DNA of 64,000 bases, taken from positions 1 through 64,000 of the forward strand of contig NZ_JBHTMU010000005.1 of assembly GCF_042679605.1 (NCBI RefSeq), in the 5' to 3' direction. Below are positions 8,146 to 18,041 of the stretch, one piece after another. The notes under the pieces are model-generated. The model was not told where the DNA came from. It ran no database searches and worked only from the letters and a program-made list of their open reading frames with translations. Source of the DNA: Litorisediminicola beolgyonensis (GTDB taxonomy: Bacteria; Pseudomonadota; Alphaproteobacteria; Rhodobacterales; Rhodobacteraceae). Each line of letters starts with the position of its first letter. Position 1 is the first letter of the stretch. The position numbers were made by a program, and so were the translations under genes.

Positions 8146-9180
8146 ATGAAGAGACGTTCGCTTCTCGCAGCCGCGTTTGCGGCCACGAGCCTGACTGCCA
8201 TGCCCGTTCTTGCACAGGACGGCCCGACCGTCGGCGTGAGCTGGTCGAACTTCCAGGAAGAGCGCTGGAAAACTGACGAAGCCGCCATCAAGGAGGCTCT
8301 CGAAGCCGCTGGCGCCAGCTACATCTCCGCCGACGCACAGCTGTCGGCTGCAAAGCAGCTCACCGATATCGAAGCGCTGATCGCACAGGGTGCTGACGCC
8401 CTGATCATTCTCGCCGTCGACAAGGACGCCATCGGCCCGGCCGTGGATGCCGCCGCCGCCGAGGATATCCCCGTCGTGGGTTATGACCGCCTGATCGAAG
8501 ACGAGCGCGCGTTCTACCTGACCTTCGACAACAAGGGTGTCGGCCGCATCATCGCCGAGACCGTCAACGCGGCTCAGCCCGAGGGCAACTACGCCATCAT
8601 CAAGGGCGACCCGGGCGATCCCAACGCGCTCTTCCTTCTGGAAGGCATGATGGAAGTGCTTCAGCCGAAGATCGACGCGGGCGAAGTGACCATCGTCGGC
8701 GAGGCCTTCACCGATGGCTGGAAGCCCGAGAACGCGCAGCGGAACATGGAGCAGATCCTGACCGCCGCGAACAACGAGGTGGACGCGGTCCTGGCCGAGA
8801 ACGACGGCATGGCCGGTGGCGCGATCGCCGCGCTCTCCGCGCAGGGTCTCGACGTTCCGGTCGGCGGCCAGGACGGCGACCTCGCCGCTCTGAACCGCGT
8901 CGCACGCGGCAACCAGACCGTGTCGGTGTGGAAGAACTCGCGTGACCTCGGCAAGCGCGCCGCGGAAATCGCGCTCGAGATGGCCGACGGCACCGCGGGT
9001 GCGGATGTCAGCGGTGCGGAGAAGTGGTCCGGCGGCGAGAATGGCGTCGAGATGAACGCCATCTTCCTCGACCCGACCCCGATCACCCAGGACAACCTGA
9101 ACCTGGTGATCGATGCCGGTCACATCTCGAAAGAGCAAGCCTGTGAAGGCGCGCAGGACAGCGTCGCTGCCTGCCAGTAA
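8146..9180 (+). CDS. xylF: D-xylose ABC transporter substrate-binding protein
   Basis: Periplasmic binding protein of 344 residues. A signal peptide ends at about VLAQ-DG, followed by a type 1 periplasmic (ribose/xylose) fold: VGVSWSNFQEERWKTDE, then ADALIILAVD and VVGYDRLI. The close match to the XylF N-terminal lobe and the xylB/xylA neighbours support xylose. A strong ribosome site precedes ATG 8146. The gene is followed by a 12-bp stem-loop, the usual device for keeping binding-protein mRNA more abundant than permease mRNA. Confidence 0.95.
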   Translation: MKRRSLLAAAFAATSLTAMPVLAQDGPTVGVSWSNFQEERWKTDEAAIKEALEAAGASYISADAQLSAAKQLTDIEALIAQGADALIILAVDKDAIGPAVDAAAAEDIPVVGYDRLIEDERAFYLTFDNKGVGRIIAETVNAAQPEGNYAIIKGDPGDPNALFLLEGMMEVLQPKIDAGEVTIVGEAFTDGWKPENAQRNMEQILTAANNEVDAVLAENDGMAGGAIAALSAQGLDVPVGGQDGDLAALNRVARGNQTVSVWKNSRDLGKRAAEIALEMADGTAGADVSGAEKWSGGENGVEMNAIFLDPTPITQDNLNLVIDAGHISKEQACEGAQDSVAACQ

Positions 9181-9195
9181 GGCCTAGAGCCTGAC

Positions 9196-9222
9196 GGCGC
9201 GGGCCGGTTTCCGGCCCGCGCC
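9196..9222 (+). other. Intercistronic stem-loop between xylF and xylH
   Basis: GGCGCGGGCCGG and CCGGCCCGCGCC form a perfect 12-bp stem with a TTT loop. There is no following U-tract, so it probably acts as a 3' mRNA stabiliser or partial processing/termination site after xylF rather than a full terminator. The remainder of the 189-base gap to xylH shows nothing else. Confidence 0.6.
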
Positions 9223-9369
9223 AGCCAACGGTCCCGAGGAGGGGAGGGACCGAACTCAGACCAAAACGCCAGACGCGATCTGTCCGGATGGACGGCCCTC
9301 TGCACGGAGCTTCGAATGGCGCCGCTGCACGATAGCGCCTTTGGCACGAGTCAGCTCGGGAACGGAGTC

Positions 9370-10692
9370 ATGACGGATACTGCAACGACGACCGCCAGCG
9401 GTCAGAAAAAAGCAACCAACCCGGCGGCCCGCTTCCTGCAGGCTACCGAAATCGACACACGGCTGATCGGCATGGTCGGCGCGCTGGCGCTGATCTGGAT
9501 CGGCTTCCATGTCTACGGCGCGCTGGTCAACGGCTTCGGCGCCTTCCTCACACCGCGGAACCTCTGGAACCTGTCGGTTCAGACCGCGTCGGTGGGGATC
9601 ATGGCCTGCGGCATGGTGCTGGTGATCATCACCCGCCATATCGACCTCTCGGTCGGCTCGCTCCTGGGCTTCTGCGCCATCATGATGGGCGTGGTCCAGG
9701 TCCAGGTCCTGCCGCAGATCTTCGGTCTCGGCCATCCGATGATCTGGATCATCGCGGCCGTCTCCGGCATGGCGCTCGGCACCGCCGTCGGTGTCTTCCA
9801 CGGCTTTCTCATCGCCTATCTCGGCATCCCGGCCTTCATCGTGACGCTCGGCGGCCTTCTGGTCTGGCGCGGCGTCGGCTTCCTCGTCACCCGCGGCGAG
9901 ACCATCTCGCCGCTCGACGAGACCTTCTCGCTCCTGGGCGGCGGACCGTTCGGCGCGATCGGCGCGACGGGGAGCTGGATTCTCGGCCTGATCGGATGCG
10001 CGGTCGTGATCGGCCTCGTGGTCAATTCGCGCCGCCAGCGCGTCCGCTTCGAGTTCCCGCTGAAGCCCATGTGGGCGGACACGTTCATCGCGGTCGTCGG
10101 CTGTGTCGCGGTGATCGGTGCGGTCCTTCTGGTCAACGCCTATGCCTGGCCGCGCGGCATCGTCCGTCGCTACGCCGAGGAGAACGGCATCACCGTTCCC
10201 GAGGGCGGGCTCTTCATCAGCCACGGCTTCGCCATCCCGGTCCTGATCCTGCTCGCCGTCGGTCTCATCATGACCTTCGTGATGAACAAGACCCGGTTCG
10301 GTCGCGCGGTTTACGCCATTGGCGGCAACCCCGAGGCCGCGTCGCTCGCGGGCATCAACACCAAGTGGATGACGGTCAAGATCTTCGGCCTCATGGGCTT
10401 TCTGACGGGCCTGTCCGCGGTCGTCGCCTCGGCGCGTCTCAACTCGGCCACCAACGCGCTGGGCGAGCTTGACGAGCTTTACGTCATCGCCGCGGCGGTG
10501 ATCGGCGGCACCTCGCTTTCGGGCGGCGTGGGCACGATCTTCGGCGCTATCCTGGGCGCGCTCGTCATGCAGTCGCTGCAGACCGGCATGGTCCTGATCG
10601 GCTTCGACGCCGCCATGCAGCGGATCGTCGTGGGCTCGGTCCTCGTGCTCGCCGTCTGGCTCGACATCCTCTATCGCAACCGTTCGAAATAA
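9370..10692 (+). CDS. xylH: Xylose ABC transporter permease
   Basis: Inner-membrane permease of 440 residues with about ten hydrophobic segments and the BPD_transp_2 (ribose/xylose) pattern, including NPEAASLAGIN and the C-terminal stretch GGTSLSGGVGTIFGAILGALVMQSL. It pairs with xylG and xylF to import xylose. The start at 9370 (MTDTATTT) is preferred to an upstream in-frame codon because it has ggaacggag just before it and gives the usual length. Confidence 0.93.
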   Translation: MTDTATTTASGQKKATNPAARFLQATEIDTRLIGMVGALALIWIGFHVYGALVNGFGAFLTPRNLWNLSVQTASVGIMACGMVLVIITRHIDLSVGSLLGFCAIMMGVVQVQVLPQIFGLGHPMIWIIAAVSGMALGTAVGVFHGFLIAYLGIPAFIVTLGGLLVWRGVGFLVTRGETISPLDETFSLLGGGPFGAIGATGSWILGLIGCAVVIGLVVNSRRQRVRFEFPLKPMWADTFIAVVGCVAVIGAVLLVNAYAWPRGIVRRYAEENGITVPEGGLFISHGFAIPVLILLAVGLIMTFVMNKTRFGRAVYAIGGNPEAASLAGINTKWMTVKIFGLMGFLTGLSAVVASARLNSATNALGELDELYVIAAAVIGGTSLSGGVGTIFGAILGALVMQSLQTGMVLIGFDAAMQRIVVGSVLVLAVWLDILYRNRSK

Positions 10693-10703
10693 GGAGTTCT
10701 GAG

Positions 10704-11464
<761 letters not shown>

Positions 11465-11468
<4 letters not shown>

Positions 11469-12904
11469 GCTGGCTCGGCCTCGATCTCGGAACATCGGGG
11501 CTGAAAGGGCTCTTGATCGGCGAGGACCAGGAGGTTCTCGCCGAAGCCTCGGCTCCGCTCACCGTGCAACGTCCCGGTGAGAACATGTCCGAGCAAGCTC
11601 CTTCGGACTGGATCGCGGCGGCGGAAAGCGTGATGAGCGCGCTCGCCGCGACGCGATCCCTCGACGATGTGCGCGGCATCGGCCTCTCGGGCCATATGCA
11701 TGGTGCCACGCTTCTCGATGCCGCGGACGAGGTTCTGCGGCCCTGCATTCTCTGGAACGACACCCGCTCGCATCTCGAAGCGGCCGAGATGGACGCGGAC
11801 CCCGAGTGGCGCGCGGTCTCTGGCAATATCGTCTTTCCGGGCTTCACCGCGCCCAAGCTCGCCTGGGTGGCGCGGCACGAACCGCAGCTCTTCGAGCGGG
11901 TCGATTGCGTGCTTCTGCCCAAGGATTACCTGAGGCTCTGGCTGACCGGCGACCGCGTGGCCGAGATGTCGGATGCCGCCGGGACAGGATGGCTCGACAC
12001 CGGCGCGCGGGACTGGTCCGACGCGCTTCTGGCCAAGACCGGCCTGTCGCGCGCCGCGATGCCGCGTCTCGTCGAGGGCTCCGATGTCTCCGGCATTCTG
12101 CGGCCGGCGCTCGCGCAGCGCTGGGGATTGCCCGAGGGTGTTCCGGTCGCGGGAGGCGGCGGAGACAACGCGGCCTCGGCGATCGGCATGGGCGTGATCA
12201 AGGCGGGTCAGGCCTTCGTGTCGCTCGGGACGTCCGGCGTGCTCTTCGCCGCCTCCGACGGCTATCGCCCCGCGCCGGAGACGGCGGTCCACAGCTTCTG
12301 CCACGCGCTGCCCGACACCTGGCACCAGATGGGCGTGATCCTTGCCGCCACGGACGCGCTGAACTGGTTCGCGCGGCTCGTGGGCTCGGATGCCGCGGCG
12401 CTGACCGGTGCTCTGGGGGACCTGAAGGCCCCGGGCAAGACGGTCTTCCTGCCCTATCTCGGCGGCGAGCGGACTCCGCATAACTCGGCGTCCCTGCGCG
12501 GTGTCTTCGCCGGGCTAGAGCACGCCACCGATACCGAGGCCGCCACCCGCGCGGTGCTCGAAGGTGTGGCCTTTGCGCTTTGCGACTGCCAGGCGGCGCT
12601 TGCGGCGACCGGCACCGAGATCACCCGCGCCACTGCCGTCGGCGGCGGCACACGCTCCGATTACTGGCTGAGCCTCATCGCGACGGCGATGGGCGTGCCG
12701 CTCGACCTGCCGGTGGCCGGCGATTTCGGAGCGGCGCTCGGAGCCGCGCGGCTCGGGGCCATTGCCGCGACCGGCGATGCGAGCCTCGCCGCCCCGCCGC
12801 CCGTCGCGCGCAGCATCGATCCCGACCCGAATCTTGGCGCGGCCTTTGCAGAAGGTCACGCCCGTTACCGCGAGACCGCGGCCAAATTCCTGGAGCATCC
12901 ATGA
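11465..12904 (+). CDS. xylB: Xylulokinase
   Basis: FGGY-family kinase of 479 residues that phosphorylates D-xylulose with ATP, the second step of xylose use. The N-terminal phosphate motif GLDLGTSGLKG, GHMHGATLLD, the adenosine region VAVGGGTRSDYWLS and GDFGAALGAARLG are visible. ATG 11465 overlaps the xylG stop and its own stop overlaps the xylA ATG (ATGA), so translation of the three is coupled. The frame is open further upstream, but only this start gives the family N-terminus. Confidence 0.95.
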
Positions 12905-14202
12905 CCGACTTCTTCCGCGATATTCCCGAGATCACCTATGCCGGCCCCGATGCCGAGGGCGAGTTCGCGTTCCGCCATTACGATCCGTCAGAGATGGTCA
13001 TGGGCAAGCGGCTCGAGGATCACCTGAGGTTCTCGGTGGCCTATTGGCACAGCTTCGCCTGGCCCGGCGGCGACCCCTTCGGCGGCCAGACCTTCGAGCG
13101 GCCCTGGTTCGGCGACACGATGGAGGCCGCCAAGCTCAAGGCCGATGTCGCCTTCGAGATGTTCCGCATCCTGGGCCAGCCCTTCTACTGCTTCCACGAT
13201 TACGATGTCCGACCCGAGGGCGACAATTTCGCGGAAAGCGCGGCGCGGCTGGACGAGATCGGCGATTACCTCGGCGAGAAGATGCAGGCGACCGGAACAC
13301 GGCTGCTCTGGGGGACGGCCAACATGTTCTCCAGCCGCCGCTGGATGTCGGGTGCCGCCACGAACCCCGACCCGGAAGTCTTTGCCTATGCGGCCGCCAG
13401 CGTGAAGGCCTGCATGGATGTCACCCATCGCCTGAGCGGTGAGAACTACGTGCTCTGGGGCGGTCGCGAGGGCTACGAGACGCTGCTCAACACCGATCTC
13501 GGCCGCGAGCGCGCGCATGCCGGGCGCTTCCTGCAGATGGTCGTCGACTACAAGCACAAGATCGGTTTCCAGGGCGCGATCCTGATCGAGCCCAAGCCGC
13601 AGGAGCCGACTAAGCACCAGTATGATTACGATGTCGCCACGGTCTACGGCTTCCTCAAGGAGTTCGGCCTCGAGGGCGAGGTGAAGATGAATATCGAGCA
13701 GGGCCACGCGATCCTCGCGGGCCACAGCTTCGAGCACGAGCTGGCGATGGCGCGCGAGCTGGGGATCTTCGGTTCGATCGACATGAACCGCAACGACTAC
13801 CAGTCCGGCTGGGACACCGACCAATTCCCGAACACCGTGCCCGAGGTCGCGCTCGCCTATTACGAGGTGCTCAAGGCCGGAGGCTTCACCACCGGCGGCA
13901 CGAATTTCGACGCGAAACTCCGGCGCCAGTCGCTCGATCCCGAGGACCTGATCCTCGCCCATGTCGGCGGGATGGATGTCTGTGCTCGGGGCCTCAAGGC
14001 CGCGGCGGCGATGCTGGAGGACGGCACGCTCGAAGCCATGCGCTCGGAGCGCTACGCAGGCTGGGACGCGCCCGCAGCGCAGAAGATGCTGGACGGCTCT
14101 CTTGAAGCCGCGGCGGCGCGGGTCGGGGACGAGGGGCTTGATCCGAAGCCTCGGTCCGGTCGCCAGGAGCGGCTGGAAAACATCGTCAACCGCTTCGTCT
14201 GA
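12901..14202 (+). CDS. xylA: Xylose isomerase
   Basis: Converts D-xylose to D-xylulose using two divalent metals. The 433-residue length is normal for class II enzymes. Motifs include HSFAWPGGDPFGG, FCFHDYDV-type active-site histidine (FYCFHDYD), LIEPKPQEPTKHQYD (metal-binding Glu and Lys), FEHELA, and the Asp-rich SIDMNRNDYQSGWDTDQFP. The usual NIEANHA segment reads NIEQGHA, a mild variation keeping the Glu and His. It is last in the xylose operon and is followed by a stem-loop. Confidence 0.97.
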   Translation: MTDFFRDIPEITYAGPDAEGEFAFRHYDPSEMVMGKRLEDHLRFSVAYWHSFAWPGGDPFGGQTFERPWFGDTMEAAKLKADVAFEMFRILGQPFYCFHDYDVRPEGDNFAESAARLDEIGDYLGEKMQATGTRLLWGTANMFSSRRWMSGAATNPDPEVFAYAAASVKACMDVTHRLSGENYVLWGGREGYETLLNTDLGRERAHAGRFLQMVVDYKHKIGFQGAILIEPKPQEPTKHQYDYDVATVYGFLKEFGLEGEVKMNIEQGHAILAGHSFEHELAMARELGIFGSIDMNRNDYQSGWDTDQFPNTVPEVALAYYEVLKAGGFTTGGTNFDAKLRRQSLDPEDLILAHVGGMDVCARGLKAAAAMLEDGTLEAMRSERYAGWDAPAAQKMLDGSLEAAAARVGDEGLDPKPRSGRQERLENIVNRFV

Positions 14203-14215
14203 TTGCGGCCCGGAG

Positions 14216-14244
14216 CCCGGTGCGCTCTTTGCGCGCGCACCGGG
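14216..14244 (+). terminator. Putative terminator of the xylose operon
   Basis: CCCGGTGCGC (14216-14225) pairs perfectly with GCGCACCGGG (14235-14244) around a 9-base loop, 14 bases after the xylA stop. There is no U-tract, so strength is uncertain. The rest of the 227-base gap to the next gene shows no other feature. Confidence 0.5.
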
Positions 14245-14429
14245 TCGATCGGCGCGGCGTGACGCTCGGAGCTGCGGTCTGTCGCGGGTCGGCACATCGC
14301 CTGGCCGACCGTTCCGGCCCGCTCCGGCAGCGCCGCCTTCGACGGCAGCGCCCGAGATCGCCTGAGGCTTCGGACCCTCCAAGCCCGCGTGCGGATTGCA
14401 AAACTCCGCGCGCTTTGCGCAAATAAGCC

Positions 14430-15344
14430 ATGCAGCTCTACCTGCCCATCGCCGAGGTCTCGGTGAACCTGTTTCTGCTCCTCGGATTGGGCACGCTCGT
14501 CGGCGTGCTCTCGGGCATGTTCGGCGTCGGCGGCGGGTTCCTGATCACCCCGCTTCTGTTCTTCATGGGCATCCCGCCCGCTGTCGCGGTGGCGACCGGC
14601 GCCAACCAGATCGTGGCCTCCTCGGTCTCGGCCGTGCTCGCGCATCTCAGGCGAAAGACCGTGGACCTGAAAATGGGCACGGTGCTGCTTGTCGGGGGCC
14701 TGATCGGGTCAGGCTTCGGGGTCTGGCTTTTCAATTGGCTGAAGGGGCTGGGGCAGGTCGATCTGCTCGTGAACCTCTGCTACGTCGTCTTCCTCGGGAT
14801 CATCGGCGGGCTGATGCTGGTCGAGAGCCTCCGCGCGATCTTCCGGTCCCGCAAGGGCGGCCCGCCCAAGCGCCGCAGCCATGTCTGGGTGCACGGGCTA
14901 CCGTTCAAGATGCGGTTCCGCGCCTCGGGGCTCTATATCTCGGCGATCCCGCCGCTCATGGTCGGCGCGGCGGTCGGCGTTCTGGCCGCGGTGATGGGGG
15001 TCGGAGGCGGTTTCATCATGGTTCCGGCGATGATCTACCTTCTCGGCATGCCGACCAAGGTCGTCGTCGGCACCTCGCTCTTCCAGATCATCTTCGTGAC
15101 CGGCTTCACCACGCTTCTCCACGCGACGACGAGCATGACGGTCGACGTGGTGCTGGCGCTGGCGCTGATCCTCGGCGGGGTAATCGGCGCGCAGTTCGGC
15201 GCGATGATCGGGTCCAAGCTCAAGGCCGAGCAGTTGCGCATCCTGCTGGCGCTTCTGGTTCTGGGCGTCTGCCTGAAGCTGGCCTTCGATCTGGTGCTGC
15301 CGCCGGACGAGCTTTTCGTGATCACCAGCGCGGGGAGCCCGTGA
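14430..15344 (+). CDS. TauE/SafE-family sulfite/organic anion exporter
   Basis: Polytopic membrane protein of 304 residues with two repeated halves, each bearing the family's glycine-rich motif (GMFGVGGGFLITP at about 29-41 and VMGVGGGFIMVPAMIYL in the second half). Relatives export sulfite, sulfoacetate or other small anions. It sits directly ahead of a TIGR02186-type gene one base away, a conserved alphaproteobacterial pairing that suggests joint function. No strong ribosome site is visible before the ATG. Confidence 0.9.
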   Translation: MQLYLPIAEVSVNLFLLLGLGTLVGVLSGMFGVGGGFLITPLLFFMGIPPAVAVATGANQIVASSVSAVLAHLRRKTVDLKMGTVLLVGGLIGSGFGVWLFNWLKGLGQVDLLVNLCYVVFLGIIGGLMLVESLRAIFRSRKGGPPKRRSHVWVHGLPFKMRFRASGLYISAIPPLMVGAAVGVLAAVMGVGGGFIMVPAMIYLLGMPTKVVVGTSLFQIIFVTGFTTLLHATTSMTVDVVLALALILGGVIGAQFGAMIGSKLKAEQLRILLALLVLGVCLKLAFDLVLPPDELFVITSAGSP

Positions 15345-15345
15345 C

Positions 15346-16110
15346 ATGGTGCGCCTGCTCATCGTCCTGATGCTGACGGTCCTGTCGCTCCCGGCGCGCG
15401 CGCAGGAGACGGTGGTCCTGGGGCTGAGCCAGGACGAGGTCTCGATCTCCACCGATTTCGACGGCTCCGAGATCCTGATCTACGGGGCGGTCAAGCGCGA
15501 GACCGCGATCCCCGAGGGCGCGCCGCTCGAAGTGGTCGCGACCATCGCCGGGCCGTTCGTGCCGCTGACCGTCTACCGCAAGGAGCGCCGGTTCGGCATC
15601 TGGGTGAATGCCGACGCGGTCGAGGTCGATCTCGCGCCGTCTTTCTACGCGGTGCTGTCCTCGGGACCGCTCGACGAGGTCCTGAGCGCGGTCGAGGATC
15701 TGCGGCATCGCATCTCGATCCCGCGCGCGATCCGGTCGGTCGGCGCGCCCATGCAGGTCGAGAACGCGCAGGCGTTCACCGACGCGGTCATCCGGATCCG
15801 CGAGCGCGACGGGCTTTACCAGGTGAACGAAGGCGTGGTGGACGTGCGGGAAGAGACGCTCTTTTCCAGCCGCGTCCGGCTGCCCGCGAACCTGACCGAG
15901 GGCGAATACACGGCGCGGATTTTCCTCGTGCGCGGCGGGGCGGTCGTCGGCCAGATCGAAACCGGGATCGACGTGCGCAAGGTCGGTCTCGAGCGCTGGC
16001 TCTACAATCTCTCGCGCGATAACTCGCTAATCTACGGCCTGATGGCACTCGCCCTCGCGCTGGCGGCGGGCTACGGCGCGTCGACCGCCTTCCGGCTTCT
16101 GAGGTCCTGA
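15346..16110 (+). CDS. TIGR02186-type membrane-anchored protein
   Basis: 254 residues: signal peptide (cleavage near ARA-QE), an extracytoplasmic beta-rich domain, and one C-terminal membrane helix (about 228-250, SLIYGLMALALALAAGYG). It matches my recollection of the conserved alphaproteobacterial family TIGR02186, regularly encoded next to TauE/SafE permeases. The function is unknown; a periplasmic partner of the exporter is an inference from gene order. Its stop overlaps the next start as TGATG. Confidence 0.8.
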   Translation: MVRLLIVLMLTVLSLPARAQETVVLGLSQDEVSISTDFDGSEILIYGAVKRETAIPEGAPLEVVATIAGPFVPLTVYRKERRFGIWVNADAVEVDLAPSFYAVLSSGPLDEVLSAVEDLRHRISIPRAIRSVGAPMQVENAQAFTDAVIRIRERDGLYQVNEGVVDVREETLFSSRVRLPANLTEGEYTARIFLVRGGAVVGQIETGIDVRKVGLERWLYNLSRDNSLIYGLMALALALAAGYGASTAFRLLRS

Positions 16111-16547
16111 TGGCAAGACAGCCCGCACCCACGCGCGACGCGTTCGCCGATTTCGTCCCCATCCAGACCCGCTGGCCGGACAATGACGAATACGGGCACA
16201 TGAACAATGCCGCGTATTTCGCGCTCTTCGACACGGCGATCTCGCTCTGGCAGCTCGAAAACGGCATAGAGATCCGGGGCCCGGAGCCGGTGCGCTTCGT
16301 CGTGGTCGAAAACGGCTGCACCTATTTCCGCGAGGTCGGGTTCCCGGATCGCCTGGAGGCGGGTCTGCGGATTCCGAAGATCGGGACCAGCTCCTACCGC
16401 ATCGAGGTGGCGTTGTTCCGCGAGGGCGAGGAACAGGCGGCGGCTCTGGGGTTCTTCATCAACGTGCTGACCGATATGGGCGCGCGGCCCTTGCCGATCT
16501 CGGACGCGCTGCGCGAGAAACTTCACAGGCTCGCGCGGGAAGAGTAG
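16110..16547 (+). CDS. Acyl-CoA thioesterase, 4HBT hot-dog fold
   Basis: A 145-residue single hot-dog domain with the diagnostic RWPDNDEYGHMNNAAYF segment (residues about 19-35) containing the catalytic Asp and the HMNN turn. It would hydrolyse short or medium acyl-CoA, or 4-hydroxybenzoyl-CoA-like thioesters, in the cytosol. It is translationally coupled to the TIGR02186 gene. The substrate is not deducible. Confidence 0.88.
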   Translation: MARQPAPTRDAFADFVPIQTRWPDNDEYGHMNNAAYFALFDTAISLWQLENGIEIRGPEPVRFVVVENGCTYFREVGFPDRLEAGLRIPKIGTSSYRIEVALFREGEEQAAALGFFINVLTDMGARPLPISDALREKLHRLAREE

Positions 16548-16614
16548 CCTTCTGCCGTGCAGTCAGGCCCGTCTCAGGTCTGGTCTGGCGCGCTTTTTCA
16601 CGCAGGAGATTTTC

Positions 16615-17016
16615 ATGAAACGAGCACTCGCCGCGGTGGCGGCACTTGCGCTGACCAGCGCCGCCTGGGCGCAGGAGCGCACCGAGGTTCAGTTCGCCAA
16701 GGGCAATTTCGGCACCATGATCGAGGGCAGCATCGAGGGCGACGCCTATCACGATTACCTTCTGGGGGCTCGGGGCGGCCAGGAGCTTTTCGTCGAGTTG
16801 GACGTGACCGACAGCACCGGGAGCGGGACGGTCTATTTCAACATCCTGCCGCCGGGCAGCGACGGGGTCGCGATCTATAACGGCTCGATGGACGGAACGT
16901 CGTTCACGCAGCCCTTGCCCGAGGATGGGGTCTACACGATCCGCGTCTACCAGATGGGCAACGACAAGGATGCGGGCAAGACCAGCGCGTTCCGGATGGA
17001 CCTGTCGATCCAGTAG
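16615..17016 (+). CDS. PliG-like (g-type lysozyme inhibitor-like) secreted protein
   Basis: A 133-residue protein with a clear signal peptide (MKRALAAVAALALTSAAWA). The mature part resembles E. coli PliG/YcgK in order and spacing: VQFAKGNFGTMIEGSIEG near the start, a central GGQELFVEL strand, and a C-terminal LPEDGVYTIRVYQMGND followed by KTSAFRMDLSIQ. PliG proteins are periplasmic inhibitors of goose-type lysozymes. Homology is judged by eye, so inhibitor activity is tentative. A caggag site precedes the ATG. Confidence 0.6.
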   Translation: MKRALAAVAALALTSAAWAQERTEVQFAKGNFGTMIEGSIEGDAYHDYLLGARGGQELFVELDVTDSTGSGTVYFNILPPGSDGVAIYNGSMDGTSFTQPLPEDGVYTIRVYQMGNDKDAGKTSAFRMDLSIQ

Positions 17017-17043
17017 GCTCTGAATAAGGACTGGCCCGCCCGC

Positions 17044-17062
17044 CGCCCGGGATATCCGGGCG
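17044..17062. terminator. Bidirectional stem-loop at a convergent junction
   Basis: CGCCCGG-GATAT-CCGGGCG forms a 7-bp stem. It lies between the stop of the PliG-like gene and the stop of the ABC permease gene on the other strand, a position suiting a shared terminator. No U-tract is present. Confidence 0.5.
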
Positions 17063-17075
17063 ACGGCATCAGGCG

Positions 17076-18041
17076 TCAGCGTTCCTTGACGTAGGGCTCG
17101 CCCCCGGCGCGCGGCGGGATCGCCTTGCCGACGAAGCCCGCGAGGATCACGACCGTCAGGATGTAGGGCAGGGCGTCCATCACCTGCACCGGGATCGTGA
17201 TCCCTCCGAGATCGATGTTCTGATAACGCAACGCCACCGCTTGCAGGAGGCCGAAGAGCGTGCAGGCGCCGAGCGCGTGCCAGGGTCGCCATTTCGCGAA
17301 GATCAGAGCGGCGAGCGCGATGTAGCCGCGTCCGGCGGTCATCTCGCGCACGAACCCCGCCTGGAGGCCGGTGGCGAGGTAACTTCCCGCCAGACCGCAG
17401 AGCAGCCCGCAGATCGCCACGGCGGCAAAGCGGAGGCCGATGACCGAGACACCGGCGGTGTCGACCGCCTCGGGGGCTTCGCCAACGGCGCGCAGCCGCA
17501 GGCCGAACCGGGTGCGGAAGAGCACCCACCACGTGACCGGAACCATCAGAAGCGCGGTGTAGACGAGGATCGAGTGGCCGGAGATCAGCTCGGCATAGAT
17601 GGGGCCGAGGATCGGCACCGGTCGCAGCGTCTCGGCGAAGGGCAGGGTGATGTCGGGCCAGCGTCCGGCGCCGATCAAGGACGGCGTCCGGCCGCCTTGG
17701 CCGAACCAGTCCTGTGCGACGAGCACGGTCAGACCCGAGGCCAGGAAGTTGATCGCGACCCCGGAGATGAGCTGGTTGCCGCGAAAGGTGATCGAGGCGA
17801 GCCCGTGGATCGCCGAGAGCGCCAGCGAGGCCGCGATACCCGCGAGGAGGCCGAGCCAGACCGATCCGGTCACCGCGGCGATCGCGGCGGAGAAGAAGGC
17901 CGCGGCCAGCATCTTGCCCTCGAGACCGATGTCGAAGATGCCCGCGCGTTCCGAGAAGAGACCCGCGAGACAGGCCAGGAGCAGCGGCGTCGCGAGGCGG
18001 ATGGTCGAGTCGAGCACCTGGAGGAGGGTGAGGAAATCCAT
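17076..18041 (-). CDS. BMP-type ABC transporter permease (second subunit)
   Basis: A 321-residue inner-membrane permease with 8-9 hydrophobic segments. It has the NupQ/YufQ-like signature: the N-terminal TPLLLACLAGLFSERAGIFDIGLEGKM motif region and a later LRAVGEAPEAVDTAGV loop that contacts the ATPase. It forms the channel with the permease encoded just upstream (one-base TGATG overlap). The start at 18041 (MDFLTLLQV) gives the family length; the frame is open further upstream. Confidence 0.92.
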   Translation of the reverse strand: MDFLTLLQVLDSTIRLATPLLLACLAGLFSERAGIFDIGLEGKMLAAAFFSAAIAAVTGSVWLGLLAGIAASLALSAIHGLASITFRGNQLISGVAINFLASGLTVLVAQDWFGQGGRTPSLIGAGRWPDITLPFAETLRPVPILGPIYAELISGHSILVYTALLMVPVTWWVLFRTRFGLRLRAVGEAPEAVDTAGVSVIGLRFAAVAICGLLCGLAGSYLATGLQAGFVREMTAGRGYIALAALIFAKWRPWHALGACTLFGLLQAVALRYQNIDLGGITIPVQVMDALPYILTVVILAGFVGKAIPPRAGGEPYVKER

